This document shows, piece by piece, positions 9,230-18,700 of a DNA stretch of 64,000 nucleotides. The translations under genes and the position numbers were made by a program. Below the pieces are notes generated by a model, which had not been told where the DNA came from, made no database searches, and was given only the letters and a program-made list of their open reading frames with translations. Source of the stretch: Mesostigma viride (Eukaryota > Streptophyta > Mesostigmatophyceae > Mesostigmatales > Mesostigmataceae); assembly GCA_009746045.1 (NCBI GenBank), contig RPFO01000164.1, forward strand, positions 2,077,400 to 2,141,399, given 5' to 3'. Each line of letters starts with the position of its first letter. Positions within the stretch are counted from its first letter, which is position 1.

Positions 9230-11886
9230 GGGAACCAACAACAACAACTGCATAACGCAGGATCTATTGGCGACTGGTGAGCCAACCGTGAAGCTCAAAC
9301 CTGTCAGTTACGTATCCGCACCACGCAGAGAAGTTTTGGGAAACCGCCTCGCCGAATCGCAGGGCTGATCTTTGATAAGCAATGGCCAGTGGGATGACGA
9401 CCTGACGTTGGCCACAATCTTACAGCGTGGCGCAAAGACAGAACATCTCTGCCTCGCTGCTGACTTGTACCGGCGCGGTTGGACTACGAAGCTGTGGCAA
9501 CATTCGCGACTGTTTGGCGAAATCTCTTAACCGAAGCCCCCACGATCAGTAGCGATTCAACATATACATCCTGGACTGCCATGCTAACTAGGCTGTCAGG
9601 TAAGAAACTATGATCATGTCACGTTCCATGCAGATATTTTGTAAGCAAGAAATCAAAACTCTCGATCGGGCGTAGCCAGTCAGCGGTATTTATCATTTAT
9701 CACCTCAGCCACCCTACCATTTCTCCATGTGACGTCTCAGACATTTTCATGCAGCGCGCAATCCCACACTGCCCTTTCGAAACTGCGACGTCGTCAAACT
9801 GCTGGTAGTACGTATACCGGCTCGCCCTCGATCGGCCGACTACCTTCTCAGTAACACTCTAAAAGAAGAAAAGCTATTCGGCGTTCAACCAAAGTATATC
9901 AGTTAATCTGAGCATTAAGTCCAAGGCATATCTTTTTACCTCCATGGGCAGCGGATCATCCAGTGCGCGGCCCAGCAGCTCGTTCGACGACTTCATGGGA
10001 CCGCTGCAGTCGGCAGCTTCCTCCGCGAATTGGACGCCGTCCTGGCGCAGTTCTCTTCCCAGCCGCAAAGGGCCGTGCACGGAATATCCACGCAGTTCTC
10101 GGCAAAACTGCCTGCATTTCGAAAACGAAGAATGGGCGCCGTCCAGCTCCTTTGCGGAGTACGATCAATCATTTGGATGCCACCAAGCACGTCTCCGTTC
10201 GCAGGTTGTCGTCCACGCCCCACATCATTCGAATGACGTCGTGTCCGCTGTTGAAGTTGATTTGAGCAGCTTTGTGCATGCTTACTGCGACTATCCGAAC
10301 AGCTTGTCAGATATATTCGACTCTCCCGATGCCGCAGTTGTGCCATCCATAATCGGGATCCTCGACCTGATCGAAGCAAGCGTGACTGCGGGCCGCTCCA
10401 AGCTGTCTTTGCACGCCTTGCCTTTCCTTGTCAAGTGCCGCGAGTCGATTGCCTCCTGCCGGGACGATGTCCACCAGTGCGCGTCTGCACTGCGCGTCCT
10501 TGCCATGCAGCTTGAAAATAGCTGCAATGTTCCTCCAGGGAACGGTCATTCCTGTGTGCCCGAACTGGAACTACTTTATCAGCTGTTCCTTCGCGTTCGA
10601 GAGGCATCTCCAGGTTCCGAGAAGGAAGCTGCCGAGGCCCTGCTCTTTCTCGCCAAGTATTACCGCTCCAATGACCGTTTTGAGGAAGCAGCCACCTGCT
10701 TCCAGCGCCTTGCGGGCATCATCTCCAGCCATGTGGGCAACAGCCACCCGTCGGTGGCCGCTGCGTTCAACTTTCTTGCCGAGAGTCTTGCGCAAGCAAG
10801 CCGTTTCAGCGAGGCAGAGTATGCTTGCAAACGCGCCATCGCCATCGCGGTGGCCACGCTGGGGGCGGAACATCGCGACACGCAGGGCTACCGGCGCAAC
10901 CTGGACGCGTTGTGGGTGATGAAAGCGCACTATAAGAGTGAGTCTACCAGCCGCATGGCCAGGACTGGCACGGGGCATTCCACAGTTGGCATGGATGTGG
11001 CAGCGCGCCCAGCCTAAACCTGACGACCCTCCAATGTGCTGACCAGCAGCTCCCCCTTCAATATGTGACCAATGGTATCCTCCCCCTCTTTATCCGAGGC
11101 ATGGCGATGGTGAGGATGGTGGTGATTATTTGGCGTGAGTGCAGATGCTGTCGACATTGCAGCCTCCGGTAAGGGCAGTACTGGAACTTTTGCTCGCAGC
11201 ATGCACGTTTCGTCGATCTGTACATAAATATCGTATTTATGGTTGCCTACTGCATCGTCCTGAGACTGTCGACTGAAGCACGCTGAATGGAGGGGCGAGA
11301 CTGCGGCTGCATCGGCAGAGAGCAGCAAGATTTTGAGTACTGGCTAGTGTCCGGTGTACCATGTCCGCCCCATTGAGTGGGGCGACATGCTCCCGTGCAT
11401 TTTTTCCTGCAGGGGTGTTGCGCTGTTTGTTTTACGGCCATGGTTTGGCAGGACTAGCTGTGGGTGTCATCCTTTAATATGGTCACCGCTGCATGGTGGG
11501 GCCACGTGTATCGCAAATCAGCTCGAGTTGTGAAACTGCCGGTGCAGCAGAGCCATGATGCTGATTGCTGCCGGCAGTCAAATTTTCATGATTGTGTATG
11601 ACGGATGGCATCAGTGCTGGCATGATGATTGATCCCTGGGCGCTTTTCATTGAAGCGGCCACCAGGGACCGGACCAATGCGTGTATATATTCCTTGTCAA
11701 GCTGTCCAGGAGGTCAGAATCGAACCAAAGCATGGTTTGAAGTGGTTGCTTCTTACCGTGACTATCTGTCAGAGTTAGAAACTAAGCAGTTGTACCCAGG
11801 AATTAACATTAAATAATTTAGCCATTGAATCTCGCAAGTACATGCATGACCCGTACTTGCGGGATCACAATCATGCCTTGAACCCT
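9230..11886 (-). repeat. Right arm of the large imperfect inverted duplication
   Basis: Counterpart of 5583-8825 in opposite orientation, and the arm with the intact TPR ORF. Its outer end (TTGAACCC at about 11879) lies only about 15 bp from the target-site duplication of the neighbouring LINE fragment. A minus-strand frame at 11014-11328, downstream of the TPR stop, corresponds to the 6364-6645 frame of the left arm. Confidence 0.8.
9944..11017 (+). CDS. TPR (kinesin-light-chain-like) repeat protein, intronless ORF
   Basis: 357-codon ORF. The ATG lies in TCCATGGGC, and an in-frame TAA about 80 bp upstream makes it the likely start. The first 90 residues are Ser/Pro-rich and low in predicted structure. 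The middle is helical and carries HALPFLVKCRESI. From about residue 205 come at least two tetratricopeptide-type helix pairs: EAAEALLFLAKYYRSNDRFE with AATCFQRLAGII, then AAFNFLAESLAQASRFSEAE with YACKRAIAIAVATLGAEHRD. The 40-odd-residue spacing and the LGAEHRDT motif match kinesin-light-chain/NPHP3-type TPRs (TPR_10/TPR_12), which act as protein-binding scaffolds. No enzymatic domain is seen. The partner is unknown. It lies in the right arm of an inverted duplication whose other copy is dead. It could be a gene captured by a repeat element or a chance-duplicated host gene. Confidence 0.65.
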   Translation: MGSGSSSARPSSSFDDFMGPLQSAASSANWTPSWRSSLPSRKGPCTEYPRSSRQNCLHFENEEWAPSSSFAEYDQSFGCHQARLRSQVVVHAPHHSNDVVSAVEVDLSSFVHAYCDYPNSLSDIFDSPDAAVVPSIIGILDLIEASVTAGRSKLSLHALPFLVKCRESIASCRDDVHQCASALRVLAMQLENSCNVPPGNGHSCVPELELLYQLFLRVREASPGSEKEAAEALLFLAKYYRSNDRFEEAATCFQRLAGIISSHVGNSHPSVAAAFNFLAESLAQASRFSEAEYACKRAIAIAVATLGAEHRDTQGYRRNLDALWVMKAHYKSESTSRMARTGTGHSTVGMDVAARPA

Positions 11887-11913
11887 GCTGATTTTACCAT
11901 ACAACGTATCTTT

Positions 11914-12655
11914 GATTTTACCATACCACGTATCTATGACCACCGCCGCTGGTGGAGCAACCCCGCCCTACCCCGGATCGTCAAGCGTGACCTCTTCAAG
12001 GCCGTCATTCTGACGATCCTGACCTACGGCGCCGAGACGTGGGTACTGACGCAGGAGCTGGAGCAACGACTCGATGGCGCCGTCACCAAGATGCTGCGCA
12101 AGGCCCCTTTGGTTTGCACATTAGTAGTGAGGATTTGTACGCTGATTTGCCCTATGTTTCCCACTTACTAGGCACAGGCGCCTGGGCCTAGCCGGGCACC
12201 TGGCCCGCACAGATCAGGTAGATACCTCAGATAGACTAGCTGGCACCAAGCCCACCCAGCCTGGGCGATATGTCCTAACCTGGCGTGCCCCCGGCCGCGC
12301 GCGGCAGGGCCGCCACCCGTGGACATTTCGTGATAGACTCGGCATGGATGTGTGCTACACTAGACGTGACGGGCTCACCCCCGGGCAGCCTCCTGGTTTG
12401 TCTGTAATATGGAGGCAGATGGTGCGCAAGGATAGATGGCAAGTAGTGATAAAGGAGACCACCCCCAAGCCTGTGGGGGCTCCGCGTGTGACCAAGTATG
12501 GCATTCATAGCGATTCGGGCCGCGGCGCCCACACCCCTGTAACTAGGACCTAGATAGCTTATACCATCCATTCCATCCCATGTTCCCCTCCCACTGAGGA
12601 CTTATGCTCACGTGACGTCGACGCAGTCACGTGTCTATTAATTAATAAATTAATT
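11914..12655 (+). mobile_element. 5'-truncated LINE (non-LTR retrotransposon) 3' fragment with target-site duplication
   Basis: The plus strand encodes the region just downstream of a reverse transcriptase: TILTYGAETWVLTQELEQRL, then a GHLARTDQ-like block and a C-terminal tail, split over several frames. The 3' UTR ends in CACGTGTC and a short TTAATTAA-type tail. AACGTATCTTT occurs on both sides (11903-11913 and 12656-12666), a good target-site duplication. The copy is dead: 5'-truncated, with stops. The same 3' end recurs reversed at 14956-15318 and 52737-53207. Confidence 0.75.
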
Positions 12656-12666
12656 AACGTATCTTT

Positions 12667-13105
12667 ACTGCATGGAAGTGTACCGGTTTGAATGCCAGCG
12701 AAATTATTAAGTGAGACAGCATTTACTAAGTAAGCCAAAGAAATGTTCTGAATTCAATGGCTGGCCAGGCGTCACGGCGGGGCCGGCACGCAAGCTAGGG
12801 CCGGGCCCGGGAGTCTGTTCTGATTTGGCACGCCGTAAAGGTGAAAACCATTTGCGTTCAGTGCCGGTCCGCGGAAAACGCGGAAAACGCGATCTGCAAA
12901 TGAATCCGACCGGAATCGAACTGGGGACCTCTCGCGCCAACTTTCGCTGACTATAGGACGGACGTCTCCGGATCCTAGGGCATCGCCAACTTACACCTAC
13001 AGTCATCCGCAAAAGTTCTCCTTTCCGGGGCCGCATGATGCAAGCCTTTCGGATTTGGTACTAGATAAATCATTCGGGAGTCTGTGTTGATTTCAGCCAT
13101 GCATG
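12667..13105. other. Intergenic, no gene recognised; tRNA-like B-box on the minus strand
   Basis: About 440 bp. On the minus strand, around 12905-12985, GGTCCCCAGTTCGATTCCG resembles a T-arm/B-box, and GGATCCGG can pair with TCGGATTC as an acceptor-like stem. The T-stem is poor and no anticodon arm is evident, so I read this as a tRNA-like or SINE-like remnant at best. Tandem GCGGAAAAC units occur near 12875. Nothing else is recognised. Confidence 0.3.
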
Positions 13106-14845
13106 GTGCCTCATTACTTAATCAATTAATTAATTAATTACTTAATTAATTACTTAATTAATTAAGTAATTAAGTAATTAATGAGACTCGTGCTCCCGTT
13201 GGGGAGTCACGGAGCATTAACCCCGATGGATGGATGGATGGGTGCAAACAGTCCTACCGGTCTAATCTATCTACATCAGCTACCTACGACATCTATCTAA
13301 CACTGAGCATTCTAACTACAACATCTATCTAGACAGCCTAACGATGCCCTAGGGGAGCTTTCTGGCGTGCCTCCCACGGGTTTGCACACGCGGGCGCTTC
13401 CCCACAGGGGGGGGCTCGTTGTCCTCTATGACCTGGGCCCACTTGGCCTTGTCCATCATCTTCTTCCAAATCACGGAGAGGCCTAGGCCCCCCATGTCCT
13501 CTACTAGCTGTTCTTTGAAGGTGCGGGCCTTGCGGCGTCTAACATCAGGGGGCCCGGCCCACGTCAGGAGGTGCCGGCCAGGCTGAGCTGGTCGCAGTCC
13601 TGCGGGGGGGCCACGTGAGGTGTCTACCTGGTTGGTGCGAGCTAGGTGCCCTACTAGCTGCAGGCGCCGTTGCTTAATCAGTGGTGCTGGTGATATATGG
13701 CATGCCCTGGTACAGGTCCTCATTGCGGACATGAGCAGCATATCCTACTCTGAAAATGGAACGCAGCATGTTGGTGACCGCGCCGTCCAGCTTGCGGGCC
13801 AGGTCGGCGGTGAGGGTCCACGTTTCGGCCCCATACGTGAGAACATGCACCTGGAAGGACGAGGACCTTGAACAGGTCCTGTTTCTCGATCTTGCCCAGG
13901 GGCTTGCGCCACAGGGCCCGGTACTGGCGTAAAGCGTGCCAGGCGAGGGAGATGCGATGGTCCACATCGACCTCGCAGCTGGCTGGGGAGCAGGCTGCCC
14001 AGCAGCTTGACGCGGTCCCTGTACAGGACTTGAGAGCCGTCGAGGAGATAGAGGGGTGGCGGTGAGTGGGTGAGCCCAACCGCCAGGGCCTCTGTCTTTT
14101 TGCTGACCTCAAGCCCCACTGCCCGAGCCTCGATAGCCAGGCAGTCAAGCCATGTCTGCACGTGCCCAGTGTCCTCGAAGAGGGTGGTGTCGTCTGCGTA
14201 GATGATGTCTGCCAGCCGAATCTCCGTGTCCGCTCCGCCATGCCAGAATTTGTTAGCAACCTGCACCCCTGGTTCCCGGCTACCCACGATGCGGGCAAAT
14301 CGCTTGCGCGCCTGAATCATTACGTATTCGACCACAATAATGAACATGTAGGGCGACAGCACGCAGCCCTGCCACACACCCTTCTGTAAAGGGCATGGTG
14401 GCGTGGTCCCGTAAGAAGTGCGCACCGAAGTGGTGGACCCTTCATACAGGTTGCGGATGACAGCAATCAGGGGGCGGGGGATCCGGAACAGCTCGAGGAT
14501 GTCCCAAAGCGCAGGCCAGAAAACCGAATCGAAGGCTTTGATGAAGTCCACCAGCACAACAAGGTGCAAAGGGGACTCACCAGGCTGAAGGCGTTGCAGT
14601 TCCTCCACCAGTCGGCGAGTAGCGAAGAGCGCCTGTACTGTGTTGTGACCTGAACGGAAGCCGTGCTGAGTCTCGCTGAGGTGACCGTCCAGGGCCGTGT
14701 GCAGGCGGTTCAGGATGAGCCGCATAAGAAGCTTGAGGGGGGCACTTTGGATGCACACCCCTCTGTAGTTGCCGGGGTCGGCAGGTGACCCCTTGTTCTT
14801 GTACAGCATCGTGCGAAAACTGTGTTGCCAGGCCGCTGGAGGTGG
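13106..14845 (-). mobile_element. LINE with reverse transcriptase, 5'-truncated, minus strand
   Basis: A tail-like block of TTAATTAA repeats (13110-13183) lies at the low-coordinate (3') end, next to a short imperfect hairpin (GACTCGTGCTCCC / GGGGAGTCACGG). It is followed upward by a 3' UTR with GATG and CTAT-type short repeats, then the coding part. Similarity to the LINE at 54330-55983 begins at about 14842, which I take as the 5' truncation point. Confidence 0.75.
13349..14842 (-). pseudogene. Non-LTR reverse transcriptase, frameshifted
   Basis: Motifs in order on the minus strand: LYKNKGSPADPGNYRGVCI (fingers), LVDFIKAFDSVFW (motif A, catalytic Asp), GVWQGCVLSPYMF (motif B), IIYADDTTLF (motif C, YADD), GLEVSKKTEAL (motif D) and VKLLG (motif E). 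The thumb region continues in other frames: LTYGAETWTLTADLARKLDG (13674-13960), then GHLARTNQVDTSRG and a basic C-terminus ending at 13349. At least two frameshifts (near 14000 and 13700-13970) separate these blocks. In life the enzyme copies element RNA at nicked chromosomal DNA. The endonuclease and any ORF1 are missing. The catalytic residues are intact but the ORF is not. Confidence 0.85.
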
Positions 14846-14955
14846 CTGCATGCTTGCATGTATGTGCACTTGCTGAAGTTGAAAGGCGCAGCTGTGTAAC
14901 TGCTATTCGACATGTCAATGAGACAACCAGCGCAGGCCAGAGTAGATACATGTTC

Positions 14956-15318
14956 ATTAATTAATTAATTAGTACACTTAATTAATTAACACGTAACAGC
15001 GTTACGTGTGAGCATAAGTCCTCAACTTGCATTAGAGTGGGATGGGATGGGATGGGATGGGATGGGATGGGATGGGATGGGATGGGATGGGATGGGATGG
15101 GATGGGATGGGATGGGATGGGATGGGATGGGATGGGATGGGATGGGATGGGATGGGATGGGATGGGATGGGATGGGATGGGATGGGATGGGATGGGATGG
15201 GATGGGATGGGATGGGATGGGATGGGATGGGATGGGATGGGATGGGATGGGATGGGATGGGATGGGATGGGATGGGATGGGATGGGATGGGATGGGATGG
15301 GATGGGATGGGATGGGAT
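14956..15318 (-). mobile_element. LINE 3'-end fragment whose UTR motif has expanded to (GGGAT)n
   Basis: On the minus strand this reads (ATCCC)n, GAGGACTTATGCTCAC, a perfect hairpin, then a TTAATTAA tail, matching the 3' end of the LINE at 11914-12655. The hairpin is ACACGTAAC / GTTACGTGT with loop AGC (14989-15009). The 300-bp (GGGAT)n at about 15030-15318 sits where the related copy has only CCATCCATTCCATCCCATG, so the pentanucleotide array probably grew from that UTR motif. Open frames reading GMGWD or SHPIP repeats are artefacts of the array. Confidence 0.65.
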
Positions 15319-15746
15319 GCCAACGATCTTGTCCCTGAGCTCCACAAAACCCCACAAAAGTCCCCGCTAGAATATAAGCTTAATTTCCGTGCTCGTGTGA
15401 TTATGCAGAGTGCGCAAGATGACTGCGGCATGCAGCAGTACGTCGTGAACGCACCTTGCGACAAGTTGGTCAAGGGATTCAGGAAATGGCTTAGGCTGCC
15501 AAATTATAGATTGAAATGTAAGCACCATCTACTGTATCGATGCCTGCCAGCCCTGCCTGCCTGCTGGCACGTTATTAGGGCCATGCCTTGTCCAGGAGAC
15601 CTGATGGGACAGTTCTAAAGGTTGAGCTGCTGCTGTCGTTTTCAAGGCCGAAAATCTGAACAAATGCGTGCTGCTGGAGCACATAAGCGGACCCAACTTT
15701 GCTTGTACAATACTAATGCGTTTTCATAACTTTCGGCACACTGGCA
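15319..15746. other. APC7 3' flank, no further gene seen
   Basis: Between the GGGAT array and the APC7 stop codon. It presumably contains the APC7 3' UTR (minus strand). No canonical polyadenylation signal (AATAAA or algal TGTAA) was picked out with confidence. Confidence 0.4.
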
Positions 15747-18700
15747 TCAATCGACGGGGTCAGAATCGTCTCCTCCGCTGATGTCACCATCTACATCTTC
15801 GCCTTCTTCGTGATCTGCATCCTCTGGCTCGGCACCCTGAGTGTATGCAGACATGTGCAGAGGTAGCACCCAGACAAAGGCAAAGAAAGGAGGTAGCAGG
15901 ACAGCACAGATAGAGGATTGTTGCCTTATTCCAGTGACCTGTCAGGCGCGAGGCCAGCAGCTACTGCCGCATTTTCCCTCAGACATGCACTCAAGCCGGC
16001 ACGGTGTAGCTAGGCTCAGAGGAGAAAATGGGGTGGTGGTATCTCATGCAACAACGCTAAACTTAGCGCATGCTCGCACGGGACATTTATGGTGACCGTG
16101 ACTGACAGATCAGACCTTCCTTCATGCTAATGGACAGCACATGGAACACTATGCATGCGTCTATCGCGCAGCGACCAGCCAACAAGGCTAACCTTCATCA
16201 GCCTCTCCAGCTGCTCAAAGCCTTTCCGCGCATCCTCGTTCAACGGTTTCATTCTGCAAACGTCACATGCGGGCAGCGTTACGACACATGGCATCACGGT
16301 GCAGAGTGGTTAGTGGCCGGGTGAGCCAATATGTCCCATGCACGAGTGAAGCATATTCGGTAGCCGTTTTCTGGCAGCTAGCAGGCTGCAAAGGAGACGT
16401 TGGTTTTGCATGATATATTCAGCCAGGCGCATTGTTTGTTTCGTATGGCGAGGCTAACCCCACTATCCTTTGCTGAAAAATTGTGCTCCCCAACAAAAGT
16501 GGTCCATTTCCCTAACAATATTGGTCCAAGCGCCAGGCAAGCAAAAATGTCTGCCCTGACTACCCACAAGTCGATATTGCTAACACGTCGCTGTCATGGC
16601 CCGTCTGGCAGCAGCGATGGACAATATGCAGACAGAAGTGGGATTGGTTGCATTAGCGCCACCATCATGCAGCCGGTGAATGGACACAAGAGCATGAGCT
16701 TCAAGTGAGCTCACGCCCAAGGCCACATTGCCAGTCTAGCTGTACGGGACAGCCCAGAGCTGTGGGGCTAATGCACTAAACCAGCAGATGCAGATGCGAG
16801 CACCAGGGCATGGCCACGCTACCCATGGTAAGACACATGGCTAGGCCTTGCAAGTGAGACCCCTCGTTTGAAGGCGCCAGATTCCAGGGTTCCAGGGTGT
16901 GACTGGGTGGAAGTAATGGCTTTGAGCGGGGGCTACAATGCAAATGAAATGCATTGGAGCAGGCTAAGGACCCTGGCGCGTTTCAGCACCATGCAAGTAC
17001 TCCGGCCGTGTCTAAAGCCACCTCTGGCCGGTGAGCTTCATGGACATCAAGAATGACATTGTGACTCCAGCACGAATGGCTGTGAAAGAACCGCAAGCAT
17101 CTTGGTTCTGGCTGGGCCACGGGCACCCTATTTCCCCTGGCCAGTCGTGGTCATCGGATCCGCACCTGAGCGCTGCCTGGAAGTGCTCCAGCGCCTGCGT
17201 GTAGTGCCGGCCCAGCGCGTACACGCTCGCCAATTTGGTGTGGACGACGTCAGACGCGGACCGCGGCAGGTGCTGCAGCAAGCTGTGTGTGTGTGGGGGG
17301 GGGGAAATGAGCTCAGGGGTTAAGGTAAAGGGGTATGTGTGGGTGAACGGGGCACGCGGGGTAAAGCAGCACACGGGGTTCGGTGGGCCTCCGGGCTACG
17401 GTGTTCAGGGCAAGGTAGCCAGCGGGGCACCCGAACAGAGTTCAAGCCAAGCTGCTCATGGTACATATGCTGGAATAAATCGCTCCGTTCCTTGTAACCC
17501 TTTCCTTGCCAAGCCCCGGCACCAAACAGGCTGTTACTCGCCGGACCTTCTAAATAGCCTGTTTCTATGAAAATTAGGGGCTTCTCGCGGTACATCACTC
17601 TTTTCCTTGCCATCTCCATGCACCAAATCACGCACTGCCGAGGCCAAGTCAGTGCCAAAAACGCGAAGCAGCGCAGCAGGGGAACCCATGCTTGGTGCCG
17701 CCACTCACAGGTTGATGGCCTTGCTGTGGTGGCCATCTGCCACGTGGACATCGGTCAGTCCTGTGACCGCCTCGAGGGAGGTGGGGCACAGCTCCAGTGC
17801 GCGCTCGTAGTACTTGACTGCCTGGAGGTGACGACAGTGGGGAGGAGGTGGGCAGTAAGGGGGACAGGCAGGTGAAGAGGGAGGCAGGTGAAGGGAAGGG
17901 AGGAGAAACATGGACATGAAAGCGGACCTAGGAAGGTGGGGAGAAAGGGGGGAAGAAAGGGGGGAAGAAAGGGGGGTCGGAAAGGGGGAAAGAAAGGCAA
18001 TGAAACGATGACCACCAGTCCAGGCATGTGCACGTGTGTAGGGACCCATCATGGCGGGGCCCAGGGTCCGCCGTTCATGGACTGGTAGCAGAGAACCATG
18101 CTGGCAGGCTCGTGTCAAGCAGGTAGGCATAGCAGTGGGGCATCATGCTAGCGGTCTGGCATAAGGTCCTGTGCGTCCATGCCACATCATGCGCTCTGAG
18201 AGGCAAACCAAAGGCCTCGTGGTGCCTGGCAGGCACGCCGAATAGTGAGCTCGCTCGGCTGCTGCTGTGTCCAGCAAAATGTGTGAGAGGCCTGGAGCTT
18301 GGGCAGCCCCAGCAATGATGAGCGGGCATGCCTGCCGCGACGGCAGCCCTGCCCAACTTGCCCCCCCGCGGCCACATGACAACCTGACCATCAAATAACC
18401 AAGTCTGCTTTAAGGTAGGGGCAGTTACAGGTAGGGATTAGGGGCCATGGCTGGTCTGTGCTGCCACCCCAGTAACTCGTAATCATGAGGTTTTCTTGGC
18501 GCTGTTTTTTTGCAACCTGGACCCCCCCACCATTATCTGGGTGAGGGGGGGCAACTCTTCAGTTGACCCTTGAAGCAAGCCGTTGCACGCTCGTTGGCCT
18601 TGTGCAGCCGCAGTACAGACAGGCTGCCATTACGTAACAAAGACACGAAAACTTGCTGGCACAGGGCCCCAAGCATGCAAGAAACATGCGTGCTAATTTC

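Noticed and set aside
13620-14389. Plus-strand ORFs across the minus-strand LINE
   Set aside because: Antisense shadows of the reverse transcriptase, whose motifs are unambiguous on the minus strand.
15008-15618. Open frames reading GMGWD or SHPIP repeats
   Set aside because: Direct consequence of the (GGGAT)n array.
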